The position numbers and the translations under genes are program-made. Shown here one piece after another: positions 1 to 7,249 of a DNA stretch of 34,257 nucleotides (position 1 is its first letter; every line of letters begins with the position of its first letter). The DNA is from an uncultured Pseudobutyrivibrio sp. (GTDB lineage Bacteria > Bacillota > Clostridia > Lachnospirales > Lachnospiraceae), in contig CAMJBT010000033.1 in the NCBI GenBank assembly GCA_946403965.1, positions 1 through 34,257 on the forward strand, given 5' to 3'. The notes beneath the pieces are model-generated. The model saw only the letters and a program-made list of their open reading frames with translations. It did no database searches and was not told the origin of the DNA.

Positions 1-1076
1 CAAAAGAACTTGGCTACGAGACTCATGTTTTTGCCTGGGCAGCAGGGGATGTGGGTGAAGCTCTCGCAGATTATTTCTATCCTATCAGCATCGTGGAAAA
101 GGAAGCTATCTTGGAGAAATGTAAGAAGATTCAGCCAGACGGTATCTGCACTATCGCTTCTGATTTGGCTACAGTGGCTGTAAATTATGTGGCTACAGAG
201 CTTGGCTTGCCAGGAAACACAATGGAGACTATGCTGAAATCCACCAACAAGTGGGAGATGAGAAAGACTTTCGCTGAAAATGGCGACCCAAGTCCAAAGA
301 GCGTATGTGTCTCTTCGTTTGAAGAGTGCAAGAACATGAACTTTGAATTTCCAGTCATTGTTAAACCTACCGATCGTTCTGGCAGTCGTGGTGTCACAAA
401 GGTGGAATCCATGGATGGCTTGAAGTCAGCTATCGATACAGCTCTTGAATGTGGTTTTGAAAAGGCTGTTGTTGTAGAGGAGTACGCAAGCGGCTTGGAG
501 TACAGTGTGGAATGCATCACATATAATGGTCAGCATAACTTGCTAGCAATCACCAGAAAGTACACTACGGAGGCGCCAAACTTTATCGAGGTAGGCCATC
601 TAGAGCCAGCATCGCTTTCTGAGGAGGTGGCTTCAAAGGTTCGTGACGTAGTGTTCCATGCCCTAGATAGTCTTGGTGTGAAAAACAGTGCATCTCATTC
701 AGAATTAAAGATTGATTCTAATGGTAGGATCCGCATTATCGAAATCGGTGCCCGCATGGGTGGCGACTGTATCGGCAGCAGCCTGGTGGAACTTTCCACA
801 GGAATCGACTTCGTAAAGGCGGTAATCGATGTGGCCGTTGGCAAGGAACCAGAGGTTCAGAAGACAAAAAATGGCTATGCCATTATCAGATATATCATGA
901 GCGCCGATGATGCGAAGCTTCTAGAAGAAGTGAAGCGTGATTGTGCTGATCATCTTGTGGAATATGAAATCGAAGATGATTTGACTGGAGAGATTACTGA
1001 TAGCTCTACCAGATATGGATACTTCATTCTCGCTGATGAGAACGGGGATGTGGTGAAGTATTTGCCTGAGGAATAG
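1..1076 (+). CDS. ATP-grasp domain ligase, 5' end cut by the window
   Basis: The reading frame is open from the first bases, so the protein starts upstream of the window. A GTG at 51 is only an internal codon, because coding continues before it (…ETHVFAWAAGD…). The visible 357 or so residues form an ATP-grasp fold. There is a lysine-containing strand FPVIVKPTDRSGSRGV, a hinge strand VVVEEYASGLEYSVE, and the Mg-binding strand IRIIEIGARMGGD. Family knowledge: such enzymes use ATP to join a carboxylate to an amine or other nucleophile through an acyl-phosphate. Substrates cannot be read from sequence. The next glycan gene downstream (2986) makes a 4-amino sugar, so acylation of a sugar amine with an amino acid is conceivable, but this is inference. 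A strong hairpin with a T-run follows at 1138. Family call is confident; role is not. Confidence 0.85.
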   Translation, partial: KELGYETHVFAWAAGDVGEALADYFYPISIVEKEAILEKCKKIQPDGICTIASDLATVAVNYVATELGLPGNTMETMLKSTNKWEMRKTFAENGDPSPKSVCVSSFEECKNMNFEFPVIVKPTDRSGSRGVTKVESMDGLKSAIDTALECGFEKAVVVEEYASGLEYSVECITYNGQHNLLAITRKYTTEAPNFIEVGHLEPASLSEEVASKVRDVVFHALDSLGVKNSASHSELKIDSNGRIRIIEIGARMGGDCIGSSLVELSTGIDFVKAVIDVAVGKEPEVQKTKNGYAIIRYIMSADDAKLLEEVKRDCADHLVEYEIEDDLTGEITDSSTRYGYFILADENGDVVKYLPEE

Positions 1077-1128
1077 GTTACTATTCATAGTAACCGGAAT
1101 AGATTCAGAATACACATAAGTGATAATA

Positions 1129-1137
1129 TGCTATAAT
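1129..1137 (+). promoter_or_regulatory. Possible extended -10 (TGcTATAAT) ahead of the ATPase gene
   Basis: TATAAT at 1132-1137 is preceded by TG and one base, the same extended -10 form seen at 4458, 21851 and 26370. No good -35 is visible. The predicted start point falls inside the terminator-like hairpin at 1138-1175, so either transcripts begin within that stem and lose it, or the match is fortuitous. Confidence 0.4.
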
Positions 1138-1175
1138 ACAGTATCGGAGAAATATTCTTCGGTACTGTATTTTTT
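1138..1175 (+). terminator. Rho-independent terminator after the ATP-grasp gene
   Basis: ACAGTATCGGAGAA (1138-1151) pairs with TTCTTCGGTACTGT (1156-1169), with G-U wobbles, giving a stem of about 14 bp and a tiny loop, followed by a run of T. It probably ends transcription of the upstream ligase gene and insulates the ATPase gene at 1191. Confidence 0.8.
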
Positions 1176-1190
1176 AGAGGTCATATTATT

Positions 1191-2780
1191 ATGAAAAAAA
1201 TAAATACATCAATTTCAACATTTAAGAATATTATTGATTCGAATTATTTATATGTTGACAAAACAAAATACATATATGAAATGATTAAAGAACCTTTTGG
1301 ACAGTTCTTTTTTTCTAGACCTAGAAGATTTGGTAAGAGTTTAACAGTTAGCACATTGGAAGCTATTTTTTTAGGGGATAAGGAATTGTTCAGAGAATGC
1401 TTCATCTATGATGTGGAGTATTCTTGGGAAAAATATCCAATAATACATATTGATTTTGGAAGAAGTGATAGTTCTACAGTGGCTAATTTGGAAGAGTGGC
1501 TTAGGTTAGAACTGCAGGGTATAGCAAAGAGATATTCAGTTGAAATAGTAGGAAGCACTCCTGCAATATTGTTTGGAGAGCTGATAAAGGCACTGTATTA
1601 TAAGTATTCCAAAGGTGTTGTCATCTTGGTTGATGAATATGACAGGCCTATTACTAATAACTTAGAAGATGGAAAGGGCGTTAAGCAAATAAGTCGAACT
1701 ATGGAAGCTTTTTATCAGATGATAAAAGGATATGAGTCCATGGAGCGATTTGTATTTATTACAGGAATAACACGTCTTAGTCAGGTCTCTATCTTCAGCA
1801 AATTGAACAACCTTGTGGATATCAGTAGAAGTGAATATTATTCGGATGCTGTTGGGTATAATAACGAGGAACTTAAGCATTATTTTGGTGATTATATAGA
1901 AGAGGCTGCTATTAAAAATGAATGTACAAGTGAAGAAATGATTCAAGAGCTTGCAGCATGGTACGATGGTTTCAGATTTGCTTTTGAAGGGGAAAAAGTA
2001 TATAACCCTGTGTCTATTGGCAGATTCTTCTCCGATAATTATGAGTTTAGAAATTACTGGTATGCAACAGCCACACCTGTAATATTGGTTAATTTTGCAA
2101 AAAAGAAGAAGATTACCGTTGAGAGTATAAATGATGCAGTAGTTACCGATATATCCTTTAATTCGTTTGATATTATGGCACTCTGTGAAAATGATGTGGA
2201 CTCACAAACTATAACACAGTTGTTATTTCAGACAGGATATTTAACTATCGGTGACAGAGATGTTAATAATAATATGGTGGCATATAAGCTGGTGTATCCA
2301 AACAAGGAAGTACAACTTTCTTTTGAAACAGATCTTGCGTCGGTATATACTGGGAAATCCATTGCCGAATTAAATACTATTGCATCAGCATTACAGAATG
2401 CAGCCTATAGTGGTGAAGTTGATGAGATGATGTCAGTTTTAAAATCTGTTTTTGCAAGTGTTCCATATGGTATTCAGGTGAAAAATGAAAAATATTATCA
2501 ATCTATTTTATATTTGACTTTTAAAATGTGTGGAATGAATATAATGGCAGAATCCATGACAAATATTGGCAGGATAGATGCAACACTGGAGGCAGGCAAT
2601 AATATTTATATTATTGAATGTAAAATCGATAAAAGTGCCAGTGAAGCATTTAGTCAAATAGATGACAAAAAATATGCAGAACAATACTCTTTTAAAGAAA
2701 ATGATGGATATAAAATCCATAAAATAGGAATGAATTTTTCTTCTGCAAAGAGAAATATTGATGACTATATTGAAGGATAA
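1191..2780 (+). CDS. AAA-ATPase-like / PD-(D/E)XK nuclease-like protein
   Basis: A 529-residue protein of the family that joins an AAA-ATPase-like domain (PF09820 type) to a C-terminal PD-(D/E)XK-like domain (PF08011 type). Visible marks are the family's Walker A variant SRPRRFGKS at residues 42-50, a Walker B-like strand ending VDEYD (about 147-151), a mid-protein WYDGFRF segment, and a C-terminal GRIDATLE…IIECKI…QIDDKKY arrangement around 461-495 that supplies D, E-x-K and Q positions of a nuclease core. Start: ATG with AGAGG ten bases upstream. The biochemical function of this widespread family is not established; mobile-element and defence roles have been suggested only by context. It is more AT-rich than flanking glycan genes and splits the ATP-grasp gene from rffA, so it looks inserted. 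A second, HTH-fused relative lies at 4500. Confidence 0.85.
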   Translation: MKKINTSISTFKNIIDSNYLYVDKTKYIYEMIKEPFGQFFFSRPRRFGKSLTVSTLEAIFLGDKELFRECFIYDVEYSWEKYPIIHIDFGRSDSSTVANLEEWLRLELQGIAKRYSVEIVGSTPAILFGELIKALYYKYSKGVVILVDEYDRPITNNLEDGKGVKQISRTMEAFYQMIKGYESMERFVFITGITRLSQVSIFSKLNNLVDISRSEYYSDAVGYNNEELKHYFGDYIEEAAIKNECTSEEMIQELAAWYDGFRFAFEGEKVYNPVSIGRFFSDNYEFRNYWYATATPVILVNFAKKKKITVESINDAVVTDISFNSFDIMALCENDVDSQTITQLLFQTGYLTIGDRDVNNNMVAYKLVYPNKEVQLSFETDLASVYTGKSIAELNTIASALQNAAYSGEVDEMMSVLKSVFASVPYGIQVKNEKYYQSILYLTFKMCGMNIMAESMTNIGRIDATLEAGNNIYIIECKIDKSASEAFSQIDDKKYAEQYSFKENDGYKIHKIGMNFSSAKRNIDDYIEG

Positions 2781-2985
2781 TTTGTTATCTAAAGAATGAT
2801 AAAAAATAAGAAAATGACTTGCCAGTTAAGATATGGAGAGTGATAATATGTATGTTTTTTGTATTGGATAAAAATGATGTACATAGCAGCTCTCAGTTTG
2901 CTAAGTATATTACAATAAGATATTAGAGCAGAAAAAGCCTATTCAGATATTAGTTTTATTTATCTATGAGGCTGGAGGAAATCAA

Positions 2986-4113
2986 ATGATTAATTTTAAT
3001 GTACCACCATTTGTGGGCACAGAGGAAAAATATATAAAGGATGCTATTTCAAAGCACAAGATTTGTGGCGATGGCGAATACACCAAAAAGTGTAATGCAT
3101 GGCTTGAAGAGAAAACTGGTTCACCAAAGGTCCTTCTCACCACATCATGCACACACGCTACAGAGATGGCTGCACTTCTTTGCGAAATTCAGCCAGGTGA
3201 TGAAGTCATTATGCCTTCATTCACATTTGTTTCTACAGCAGATGCATTCGTGCTTCGTGGCGCCAAAGCTGTTTTCGTAGACATCCGACCAGACACTATG
3301 AACATTGACGAAACAAAGATCGAAGCTGCTATCACTGAAAAGACAAAGGCCATCGTTCCTGTTCATTATGCAGGTGTTTCTTGCGAGATGGACACTATTA
3401 TGGACATTGCAAAGCGTCATAATCTGAAGGTTGTAGAGGATGCTGCCCAGGGTATTATGAGCACATATAAAGGCAAGGGCCTTGGTACAATTGGTGATTT
3501 CGGAGCTTTTTCATTCCACGAGACAAAGAATTATTCCATGGGTGAAGGCGGTGCCCTTCTCATCAGAGATGAAGCCAACTCTGAAATGGCTGAAATCATC
3601 CGCGAAAAGGGTACAAATCGTGCAAAGTTCTTCCGCGGTCAGATTGATAAATACACATGGGTGGAGCCAGGTTCATCATATCTTCCATCAGAGCTCAATG
3701 CAGCTTACCTTTACGGTCAGCTGGAGCAGGCAGACAAAATCTTCGATGACAGAATGAATTCTTGGAACGAATACTATGCCGCATTCAAGGAACTTGCAGA
3801 TGCTGGCAAGGTAGACCTTCCAACAATTCCAGAAGGTTGCACTCATAATGCCCACATGTTCTACCTCAAGTGCAAAGATTTGGAGGAGCGTAGCGCCCTC
3901 ATCAAGTACGGCAAAGAAAATGGCGTAGAAATGGTATTCCACTACATCCCATTGCACTCATCACCAGCCGGTCAGAAGTGCGGTCGCTTCCACGGCGAGG
4001 ATGTCTACACCACAAAGGAAAGCGAGCGCTTGGTTCGTCTTCCACTTTACTATGGTCTTACAGCTGAGGATAGAGCAAAGGTTATCAGTGTGGTGAAGGA
4101 GTTTTACAAGTAA
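2986..4113 (+). CDS. rffA: dTDP-4-amino-4,6-dideoxygalactose transaminase (WecE/RffA type)
   Basis: A 375-residue fold-type I PLP aminotransferase of the DegT/DnrJ/EryC1/StrS group. Long stretches match enterobacterial RffA/WecE as I recall it, including GDEVIMPSFTFVSTA, RPDTMNIDE, FRGQ.DKYTW and FHYIPLH. The PLP-binding lysine is K181 in FHETKNY and the PLP-ring aspartate is D152 in VVEDAAQG. The family converts dTDP-4-keto-6-deoxy-D-glucose to dTDP-Fuc4N with glutamate as amino donor. The rmlA/rmlB-type genes for its substrate are not in this window. Compared with the E. coli enzyme as I recall it, the glycine-rich segment after the lysine is one residue shorter. Start: ATG with GGAGG about eight bases upstream. 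A terminator follows at 4130. Close paralogues with 3-amino or other sugar specificity are possible but less likely. Confidence 0.88.
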   Translation: MINFNVPPFVGTEEKYIKDAISKHKICGDGEYTKKCNAWLEEKTGSPKVLLTTSCTHATEMAALLCEIQPGDEVIMPSFTFVSTADAFVLRGAKAVFVDIRPDTMNIDETKIEAAITEKTKAIVPVHYAGVSCEMDTIMDIAKRHNLKVVEDAAQGIMSTYKGKGLGTIGDFGAFSFHETKNYSMGEGGALLIRDEANSEMAEIIREKGTNRAKFFRGQIDKYTWVEPGSSYLPSELNAAYLYGQLEQADKIFDDRMNSWNEYYAAFKELADAGKVDLPTIPEGCTHNAHMFYLKCKDLEERSALIKYGKENGVEMVFHYIPLHSSPAGQKCGRFHGEDVYTTKESERLVRLPLYYGLTAEDRAKVISVVKEFYK

Positions 4114-4129
4114 ATAAATGTCTTTAATG

Positions 4130-4166
4130 AAAGCTAGGAGTTTGAATGATATGCTCCTAGCTTTTT
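4130..4166 (+). terminator. Rho-independent terminator after rffA
   Basis: AAAGCTAGGAG (4130-4140) pairs with CTCCTAGCTTT (4154-4164) across a 13-base loop and runs into TTTTT. It closes the rffA transcript. Confidence 0.88.
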
Positions 4167-4167
4167 C

Positions 4168-4374
4168 GTAAACGGTAAATAGTGGGTGCCTCGTACCCGT
4201 TCATATAGTTTGAGATAATCCTGTATATAAACTATGGGGACTATACATACTATGTAGACTATGTATAGTATCCGACATACAGGAGGTATCTTTATGAATA
4301 AGTCAACTCAATTGAAGAAAGAGCTTCGTTATCAACAATGGTTTGCTGAAGTGCAAGAAGTCATATTTTTTTGA
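4168..4374 (+). mobile_element. Truncated left end of an IS66-family element
   Basis: The segment begins with GTAAACGG directly after the rffA terminator, which resembles the GTAAGCG-type tips of IS66-family inverted repeats. It carries a short leader and then the first codons of a TnpA-like reading frame that breaks off at 4374. Inside it CTATACATA and TATGTATAG form a 9-bp inverted repeat. No transposase, TnpB or right end follows; from about 4375 the sequence changes to the AT-rich control region of the next gene. Family assignment is from the tip and the TnpA start only. Confidence 0.5.
4294..4374 (+). pseudogene. IS66 TnpA-like fragment, truncated
   Basis: An ATG with AGGAGG eight bases upstream opens a frame of 26 residues (MNKSTQLKKELRYQQWFAEV…) that ends at TGA 4372-4374. 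The start resembles IS66 accessory protein TnpA, whose N-terminus carries a Q.W…V.. segment before an HTH. The HTH and everything after it are missing, so the gene is a relic. Short length limits certainty. Confidence 0.5.
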
Positions 4375-4404
4375 AGGCAGAATTAAATTGAAATCGTTTC
4401 TTAT

Positions 4405-4487
4405 AATTGCAATTTAGTTAAAAAATAGCAATTTATTTTCCTGAAATTGCAATTTAGTGCTATAATCAAATTGCAAAGTTGCAAATT
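4405..4487 (+). promoter_or_regulatory. Promoter with phased TTGCAA palindromes (probable autoregulatory operator)
   Basis: An extended -10 TGcTATAAT lies at 4458-4466 with no good -35. Around it are AATTGCAATT (4405-4414), a half-site TAGCAATTT (4426-4434), the perfect palindrome AAATTGCAATTT (4444-4455), ATTGCAA (4470-4476) and TTGCAA (4479-4484). The GC centres are 19, 21, 24 and 8 bp apart, so the first sites are about two helical turns apart. The perfect palindrome occupies the -35/-10 spacer and the last two overlap the expected transcription start and the leader. The gene begins at 4500 and its product has an HTH at its N-terminus, so self-repression is the simplest reading. Confidence 0.65.
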
Positions 4488-4499
4488 AAGGGGGCGCCT

Positions 4500-6377
4500 A
4501 TGGATAAAAGAGTTGAAAAGCTTATAAATGCAAAAAAAGAATTAAAGTTAACTTATGAACAAATATCTCAGGATTCAGGTGTAAATCTAAGTACTACTCA
4601 GAAAGTATTAGGAGGAAAGATAGATAATCCTAGAAAAGAAACACTTGAGTCTTTAGAAAGAGTTCTTCTTAGAAAAAAAACTCCCGAAAGATCTGCTTCA
4701 AGAGAAATATCTATTGGAAATCAGGATTTTAAGACAATAATCGAAAACGATTATTTTTACAGTGACAAGACATTGTTTATAAAGGAATGGTGGGAAAGTG
4801 GTGATGTGGTAACACTTATCACTAGACCACGTCGTTTTGGAAAAACTCTTAATATGAGTATGGTGGATTATTTTTTCTCTAACACCTACAAGGAAACAAA
4901 AACGTTGTTTAAAAACCTGAAAATCTGGGATTATGAGGAATATCAGAAGCTTCAAGGACAGTATCCAACAATATTTCTAAGCTTTGCTTCTGTAAAAGGT
5001 AATACATATGAAATGGCCCGCCAACAGATTATACAAGAAATTGTTGGTCTATATAGAAAAAATCAGAGCTTAATCGAGAACGATTTTGTAACTGACAAGG
5101 ATAAAGAATACTGGGACTTAGTTAGCTATGACATGTCGGATGCGGTAGCGAGCAATGCGGTTAATTTTATCTGTGAACTTCTATATCGCAAAAATGATAA
5201 GAAGGTCATAATTCTTATGGATGAATATGACACACCTCTTCAAGAGGCATATGTAGATGGATTCTGGGATCAAATAACGGCTTTTATCAGAAATATTTTT
5301 AATTCAACCTTTAAAACAAATATTTACCTAGAACGAGCAATAATGACTGGAATTACTAGAGTCAGTAAGGAATCAATTTTTTCAGATTTGAACAACTTAA
5401 AAGTCGCATCAATTACTACATCTAAATATGAGAAGGCTTTTGGTTTTACAGTGGATGAGGTAAATGATGCACTGAAAGAATATGGATTGACAGAAAAATC
5501 AGAAGAAGTTCAAAACTGGTATGACGGATTCAAAGTGGGGACCCAGAATGATATTTTTAATCCGTGGTCAATAACACAGTTCTTAGACACAAAAATTCTT
5601 GATGATTATTGGGCAAACACAAGCAGTAATATGCTGATTGATAAATTGATTCGAGAAGGTTCTCCTGATATAAAAAAACTATTTGAAAAATTACTTGTTG
5701 GTGAAAGTGTTGATGTATTAATTGATGAAGAAATTGTATTTAATTTAATTGACAAAAATGAATCAGGTGTATTTAGTATTCTTTTGGCGTCAGGTTACTT
5801 GAAAATTGTTGAAGCATTGGATGACTCTGGTATGAGAAAGAAATGTCGTGTTGCGCTTACTAATACAGAAGTAATTCATATGTTTGAAGATATGGTTAGA
5901 CGTTGGTTTGAGGGAGGAAGTACAAAATATAATAACTTTATTGAAGCACTTATAAAAAATGATTTGAAATACATGAATAGATTTATGAATGAAGTTGCTC
6001 TGAATACTTTTTCTACATTTGATACTGGAAATAGACCTTCTGAATATGCCGAGCCAGAACGTTTTTATCATGGTTTTGTTCTAGGGTTAATGGTGGATTT
6101 GGCAGACAAATATCAAATTAAATCTAATAGAGAGAGTGGCTTTGGAAGATATGATGTATGTCTTATTCCTAAGGACAAAAAAGATTCAGCCTATATAATA
6201 GAGTTTAAGGTTCATGATCCTGATGATGAGAAAAGTTTGGAAGACACTGTCAAAAGTGCATTGAAGCAAATTGATGAAAAAAATTATGATGCTGACTTGC
6301 TTAATATGGGAATCAAGAGAGAAATGATACATCATTATGGATTTGCTTTTGAGGGAAAGAGGGTTTTGATTGGATAG
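4500..6377 (+). CDS. HTH–AAA-ATPase–PD-(D/E)XK fusion protein
   Basis: A 625-residue protein with three parts. Residues 1-60 form an XRE-like helix-turn-helix (LTYEQISQDSGVNLSTTQKVLGG). Residues 70-400 form the AAA-ATPase-like domain with TRPRRFGKT (108-116) and a Walker B-like ILMDEYD (238-244). The C-terminal 90 or so residues carry RYDV…IIEFKV…QIDEKNY, the D, E-x-K and Q pattern of a PD-(D/E)XK core. The ATG at 4500 is preferred over the TTG at 4479 because AAGGGGG ends five bases before it and the TTG falls inside an operator-like repeat. Its promoter is covered by TTGCAA palindromes, which the HTH domain probably binds. A terminator follows at 6408, so the gene is a self-contained transcription unit. 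It is strongly AT-rich and beside an IS66 relic. The relative at 1191 lacks the HTH. Molecular role is unknown. Confidence 0.87.
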   Translation: MDKRVEKLINAKKELKLTYEQISQDSGVNLSTTQKVLGGKIDNPRKETLESLERVLLRKKTPERSASREISIGNQDFKTIIENDYFYSDKTLFIKEWWESGDVVTLITRPRRFGKTLNMSMVDYFFSNTYKETKTLFKNLKIWDYEEYQKLQGQYPTIFLSFASVKGNTYEMARQQIIQEIVGLYRKNQSLIENDFVTDKDKEYWDLVSYDMSDAVASNAVNFICELLYRKNDKKVIILMDEYDTPLQEAYVDGFWDQITAFIRNIFNSTFKTNIYLERAIMTGITRVSKESIFSDLNNLKVASITTSKYEKAFGFTVDEVNDALKEYGLTEKSEEVQNWYDGFKVGTQNDIFNPWSITQFLDTKILDDYWANTSSNMLIDKLIREGSPDIKKLFEKLLVGESVDVLIDEEIVFNLIDKNESGVFSILLASGYLKIVEALDDSGMRKKCRVALTNTEVIHMFEDMVRRWFEGGSTKYNNFIEALIKNDLKYMNRFMNEVALNTFSTFDTGNRPSEYAEPERFYHGFVLGLMVDLADKYQIKSNRESGFGRYDVCLIPKDKKDSAYIIEFKVHDPDDEKSLEDTVKSALKQIDEKNYDADLLNMGIKREMIHHYGFAFEGKRVLIG

Positions 6378-6407
6378 ACAAAAGTAAAGAATTGAAAGCT
6401 AAATTAC

Positions 6408-6445
6408 AATCCGCAGGTATCCCCTATGATACTGCGGATTTTTTT
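6408..6445 (+). terminator. Rho-independent terminator after the HTH-ATPase gene
   Basis: AATCCGCAG-GTATC (6408-6421) pairs with GATAC-TGCGGATT (6428-6440), with one bulged base, followed by a T-run. Confidence 0.8.
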
Positions 6446-6712
6446 AATACTGACGCTAGTAATGAAAACTATGACATTGATCAAGGAGCTAGGATACAAT
6501 CAAGATTTATTACTGATGATTTGGTGAAAGACTTGAAAATGCAGAGGTGGCTGCAGAAATAATGATGAAAGTGGAAAAATAAATCTTCTATTGATGCGTT
6601 AAATTTGCAAATAAAGTATAATTAGGCTGTGATTTTACCACAGCCTTATTTAAAATTAACTGGAGATAGTATCAGCATTGAAGCTGATTATAAACAAAAG
6701 GACGACAAACTT
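6446..6712. other. Gene-free stretch between terminator and the Nim-like gene
   Basis: No supportable gene. The frame 6368-6562 is open without an ATG and crosses the terminator at 6408, so it is probably chance or a decayed gene. A second hairpin lies at 6624-6646. The remaining bases are AT-rich leader for the gene at 6713. Confidence 0.5.
6624..6650 (+). terminator. Weak terminator-like hairpin
   Basis: AGGCTGTG (6624-6631) and CACAGCCT (6639-6646) form a perfect 8-bp stem with a 7-base loop, followed only by TATT. It could be a weak terminator or a leader structure of the downstream gene. Confidence 0.5.
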
Positions 6713-7210
6713 ATGAACATGACAAAACGCGAACGCGAAATTACAGATCCAATCAAGATAGATGAGATATTAAATGATTGCAAATACTTACATCTTGGAT
6801 TGGTTGATGATGGAATGCCATATGTGGTGCCCCTTAATTATGGCGTAAAAAAAGCAGAAGATGGCCACTATATCCTCTATTTGCACGGAGCGTGCAAAGG
6901 ACGTAAATTGGATGTCATTCGTAAGAATCCAAACTGCTGCTTCACCATGGAACGAAATGTGCAGCCTTTCGATGGCAGGATGGCCTGCCAGTATGGAATG
7001 ACTTATGAATCCATTATGGGTGAAGGTACGGTCACTATAGTGGAAGATACTGAGGAAAAAATAGAATCCCTGAAGCTTTTGATGCAGACTCAGACTGGCA
7101 GCAGCAATTTTGAATTTGATGAAAGAATGGTTTCGATTGTCAGCATCATGCGAATAGATGTTAAAGAATTGTCTGCAAAGCACAGACCTCTTCCAGGGGC
7201 TGCTGAGTAG
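6713..7210 (+). CDS. Pyridoxamine 5'-phosphate oxidase-like flavoprotein (NimA-type)
   Basis: A 165-residue split-barrel flavin protein of the PPOX group, close to the 5-nitroimidazole-resistance (NimA) branch. The N-terminal REREITDPIKIDEIL and the strand YLHLGLVDDGMPYVVPLNYG are typical, followed by YLHGACKGRKLD, CFTMER and an RIDVKELSAKHRP tail. Such proteins bind FMN or a similar flavin in the cytoplasm and are often annotated as nitroimidazole reductases; the natural substrate is generally unknown. The ATG at 6713 (or 6719) is preferred to the upstream GTG at 6629, because AAAGGA sits about ten bases before it and residues upstream do not resemble the family. It is a housekeeping-type gene lying between the HTH-ATPase and the acyltransferase and need not belong to the glycan locus. 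Confidence 0.82.
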   Translation: MNMTKREREITDPIKIDEILNDCKYLHLGLVDDGMPYVVPLNYGVKKAEDGHYILYLHGACKGRKLDVIRKNPNCCFTMERNVQPFDGRMACQYGMTYESIMGEGTVTIVEDTEEKIESLKLLMQTQTGSSNFEFDERMVSIVSIMRIDVKELSAKHRPLPGAAE

Positions 7211-7249
7211 GATTAATACTGTGTATAATACGAGGAATTGACTAAATAA

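Noticed and set aside
2781-2985. Short ATG frames in the gap before rffA
   Set aside because: They are only a few codons long and have no resemblance to known proteins; the gap shows nothing else clear.
6368-6562. Open frame after the HTH-ATPase gene (…LQSAGIPYDTADFF…)
   Set aside because: No ATG, no ribosome site, and a strong terminator hairpin lies inside it. Possibly a decayed gene, but not supportable as one.
7224-7229. TATAAT as promoter of the acyltransferase gene
   Set aside because: No -35 and almost no room for a leader with the ribosome site; not listed as a feature.
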